DNA of 25,403 nt from a virus. Below are positions 23,877-25,403 of the stretch, piece after piece. Under the pieces are notes generated by a model. It made no database searches. It worked only from the letters and a program-made list of their open reading frames with translations, and had not been told where the DNA came from. How positions within the stretch are numbered: position 1 is the stretch's first letter; each line of letters starts with the position of its first letter. Location of the stretch: positions 1-25,403 of IMG/VR virus record IMGVR_UViG_3300029309_000123. The stretch is one strand, 5' to 3'. The translations under genes were made by a program, and so were the position numbers.

Positions 23877-24335
23877 TTATGTCACCATGTATATTATGAA
23901 ACCTAGCATTGCTGCCCCAGTTAGTATTATTAGTATTGAAAGCGTCCAAGTAACTATTGCCTCTTGTATTTCTGCTTTACGATACTCTTGATCTTTCTTT
24001 TGTTTACGTATCTTGCCCTCAGTGGCTATAAGCTCATCCCATGCAGATGGCCCCATGCTAAAACTAATCCAATCTTTTAGCTCTTTTCGCATTGCTTCAG
24101 CTTTTTTCTTAGCTGTAAATATAGCCAAAGCCTCCGCTTCAACAGACTGTCCGTTAAGTGCTTTCCACCACGGAGGGTTTTTATTTTTTTGTTCTGCGTA
24201 GGACAGATCACTCATAGCACCTGCCCATTGGGTCAACTGTCCTGACATATCTTGTAGATCTTTGCCTACTTGAAAGCCTCTCTTTAGCGCATTAAACGCA
24301 ACAGTCGCACCACCAATAATGGTAACTGGGTCCAC
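23877..24335 (-). CDS. 152-aa C-terminally membrane-anchored protein, GTG start
   Basis: The N-terminal part is soluble and amphipathic (MDPVTIIGGATVAFNALKRG), the middle is Lys-rich (AKKKAEAMRKELKDWI; GPSAWDELI), and residues about 126-151 form one transmembrane helix (TWTLSILIILTGAAMLGFII). The start is a GTG preceded by a strong ribosome site, GGGAGAGG (24340-24347, minus strand). Proteins of this layout (NPP..., ...KKKAE..R.EL, GP.AWDEL) are familiar from marine phages but have no assigned function. A role at the host membrane in lysis or ejection is inferred. Confidence 0.6.
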   Translation of the reverse strand: MDPVTIIGGATVAFNALKRGFQVGKDLQDMSGQLTQWAGAMSDLSYAEQKNKNPPWWKALNGQSVEAEALAIFTAKKKAEAMRKELKDWISFSMGPSAWDELIATEGKIRKQKKDQEYRKAEIQEAIVTWTLSILIILTGAAMLGFIIYMVT

Positions 24336-24339
24336 GAGT

Positions 24340-24347
24340 CCTCTCCC
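24340..24347 (-). promoter_or_regulatory. Strong ribosome binding site for a GTG start
   Basis: GGGAGAGG, read on the minus strand, ends four bases before the GTG at 24335; its GGAG core is seven bases away. It supports the GTG as the start of the 152-aa gene. Confidence 0.6.
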
Positions 24348-24362
24348 TACTCTTGGTATATA

Positions 24363-24608
24363 TTATTTAAACGTCATCCAAACTGCTGTAGCTAAAAATG
24401 TTAACACGGCTACGGTTCCCATCTTTACTGTCGTAGCCCATATGCTTTTCTTAGTGTATCTCCATGCCTCTAACAAACCACGCATATCTCTGATGTCGTT
24501 AGCTGCATCTTCATCCTGCAAACCTATCTCACGCAATGCTGCACTCGCACCTTTCTTAGCGGCACGATCTAGCATATCCTCTAGTTGCTCTGGTGTAATG
24601 TCAGCCAT
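24363..24608 (-). CDS. DUF6127-like small membrane protein (81 aa)
   Basis: The N-terminal half (ITPEQLEDMLDRAAKKGASA, then GLQDEDAANDIRDMRGLLEA) matches the DUF6127-type proteins I recall from alphaproteobacterial phages and gene transfer agents. A C-terminal transmembrane helix spans about 56-79 (ATTVKMGTVAVLTFLATAVW). With a cytosolic helical domain and one span it could be a holin or holin accessory, but the family has no proven function. It overlaps the end of the 261-aa gene by eight bases. Confidence 0.65.
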   Translation of the reverse strand: MADITPEQLEDMLDRAAKKGASAALREIGLQDEDAANDIRDMRGLLEAWRYTKKSIWATTVKMGTVAVLTFLATAVWMTFK

Positions 24609-25386
24609 CTGTCTTATCCTCTAGCTGTGGTGTGTTTGTTAAAGATGTTTTATCTAGTATGTTAAATCCACGACTGTTAGCAAAGTCACCTGGACAATGC
24701 GCCCACTTATCTGCACAAGCCTCTAACCACTTTACTGTGTGCTGATGCTCTGGTGCTTTACCTTCTTGTATTAATTTGTTTTCCCACTCTAGGTAAGCAA
24801 ACACTTCAGCCTGTGCCTGTGCTGCATTGATACCTAAGTCAAACAAGTAAATCATGTTACCTTCATCAATGACACCGTTACGTGGTCTTGCACTATTCAA
24901 TGCTTGTTTCATACAGGTCATAATGTGGTACTTGATTTCTTCTAACTCGTAGTCTTCTTCTGTTAGTTCTTCTTTACCTATCTTCTCCATCAGGTTGTCG
25001 TACTGGTTAGTAAAGAAGTTTAACTTACGTACTGCACCTTCGACATAACCACGAGAGCTTGCAGCCTGTGCTTGCTTCTCTGTTATCTTAATCTCTAGCA
25101 TCTCTCGTTCTAGTGGGTCAGTTTCTTTTAATAGCTTACGTTCTAGCTTTTTTAGTTTTACTTCATCCTTCTTCATCTTAAAGTAAGATTCTTGTAGTGC
25201 AGACTTAGTTTTTTCTATTTCAGCCAGACTGTGCTTAATAGAACGTATAGGTGTGATAGCTGTAACGTCTAGTGTTACACTCATCATCTGTGAGTGAGAC
25301 TTATAGAAGTTGCTTGATGCCTGTCGTATAGCAGGAGCATGTTCTTTGATATTAGCCAACATAGATTTATATTCAGGCTTTGACAT
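24601..25386 (-). CDS. 261-aa late protein with coiled coil, unknown function
   Basis: First gene of the late block inside the window. A long charged helix at about 62-120 (KTKSALQESYFKMKKDEVKL) suggests a coiled coil. The C-terminal half is globular with several Trp and Cys residues (AYLEWENKLIQEGKAPEHQH; EACADKWAHCPGDF). The chosen ATG at 25386 has no evident ribosome site, and the frame is open up to the right edge of the window, so the real start may lie further upstream. It could be a packaging or head-assembly protein by position, but no terminase, portal or scaffold motif is visible. Confidence 0.55.
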   Translation of the reverse strand: MSKPEYKSMLANIKEHAPAIRQASSNFYKSHSQMMSVTLDVTAITPIRSIKHSLAEIEKTKSALQESYFKMKKDEVKLKKLERKLLKETDPLEREMLEIKITEKQAQAASSRGYVEGAVRKLNFFTNQYDNLMEKIGKEELTEEDYELEEIKYHIMTCMKQALNSARPRNGVIDEGNMIYLFDLGINAAQAQAEVFAYLEWENKLIQEGKAPEHQHTVKWLEACADKWAHCPGDFANSRGFNILDKTSLTNTPQLEDKTDG

Positions 25387-25403
25387 TGGTAGCTGAATGT
25401 CTA

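Noticed and set aside
24601-25386. Terminase small subunit for the 261-aa protein
   Set aside because: A coiled coil alone is not enough. No helix-turn-helix motif is evident and no terminase large subunit is in the window to support it.

Overview
The window looks like part of a tailed, podovirus-type dsDNA phage (free phage, prophage or metagenomic contig) of a marine alphaproteobacterium. The best clue is the DNA polymerase. It is a family A enzyme with a DnaJ-type zinc motif (CPTCNGGG...CKACEARGF) between the exonuclease and polymerase domains, the arrangement reported for the SAR116 phage HMO-2011 and its relatives. The AT-rich sequence, closely overlapped genes, T7-like replication set and class II ribonucleotide reductase fit that group. 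Assignment is from recalled family features; no database search was possible.

Bases 1-11349, plus strand: a replication and nucleotide-metabolism block. In order it holds the C-terminal end of a tyrosine recombinase, a TOPRIM primase, a GIY-YIG (T5orf172-like) nuclease, three small genes, a DnaB/T7 gp4-type helicase, DNA polymerase, a possible ssDNA-binding protein, a Cas4/RecB-like PD-(D/E)XK nuclease with four Fe-S-type cysteines, a small protein, a T7 endonuclease I-like junction resolvase, an unknown protein, a DUF3310 protein, a small acidic protein, a class II ribonucleotide reductase and three small genes. Most junctions overlap (TAATG, ATGA, GTGA), which suggests translational coupling in a polycistronic message. 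Together the genes would open, prime and copy DNA, supply dNTPs, degrade or recombine DNA and resolve branched intermediates before packaging.

Bases 11351-11385: a 10-bp hairpin with a 15-nt loop lies between the two convergent blocks and probably acts as a bidirectional terminator.

Bases 11382-25386, minus strand: a late block read from right to left. It holds a 261-aa protein, a DUF6127-like membrane protein (81 aa), a C-terminally anchored protein (152 aa), a 1454-aa repeat protein, a GH19-like peptidoglycan hydrolase (514 aa), a multi-TM holin-like protein (147 aa), a 201-aa acidic-tailed protein, and two large proteins (601 and 1229 aa) that resemble a T7-type DNA ejection set by size, order and hydrophobic content. 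Capsid, portal, terminase and tail genes are not recognisable and presumably lie beyond the right edge.

The most unusual object is the 1454-aa protein. It contains 16 gapless tandem 22-residue repeats with one glutamine position invariant in all 16, followed by eight 11-residue Asn/Gln/Phe repeats. Periods of 22 and 11 are what a long hendecad (right-handed or straight) coiled coil would give. No tRNA, CRISPR array, insertion sequence or attachment site was recognised, and no gene-free stretch exceeds 50 bases.
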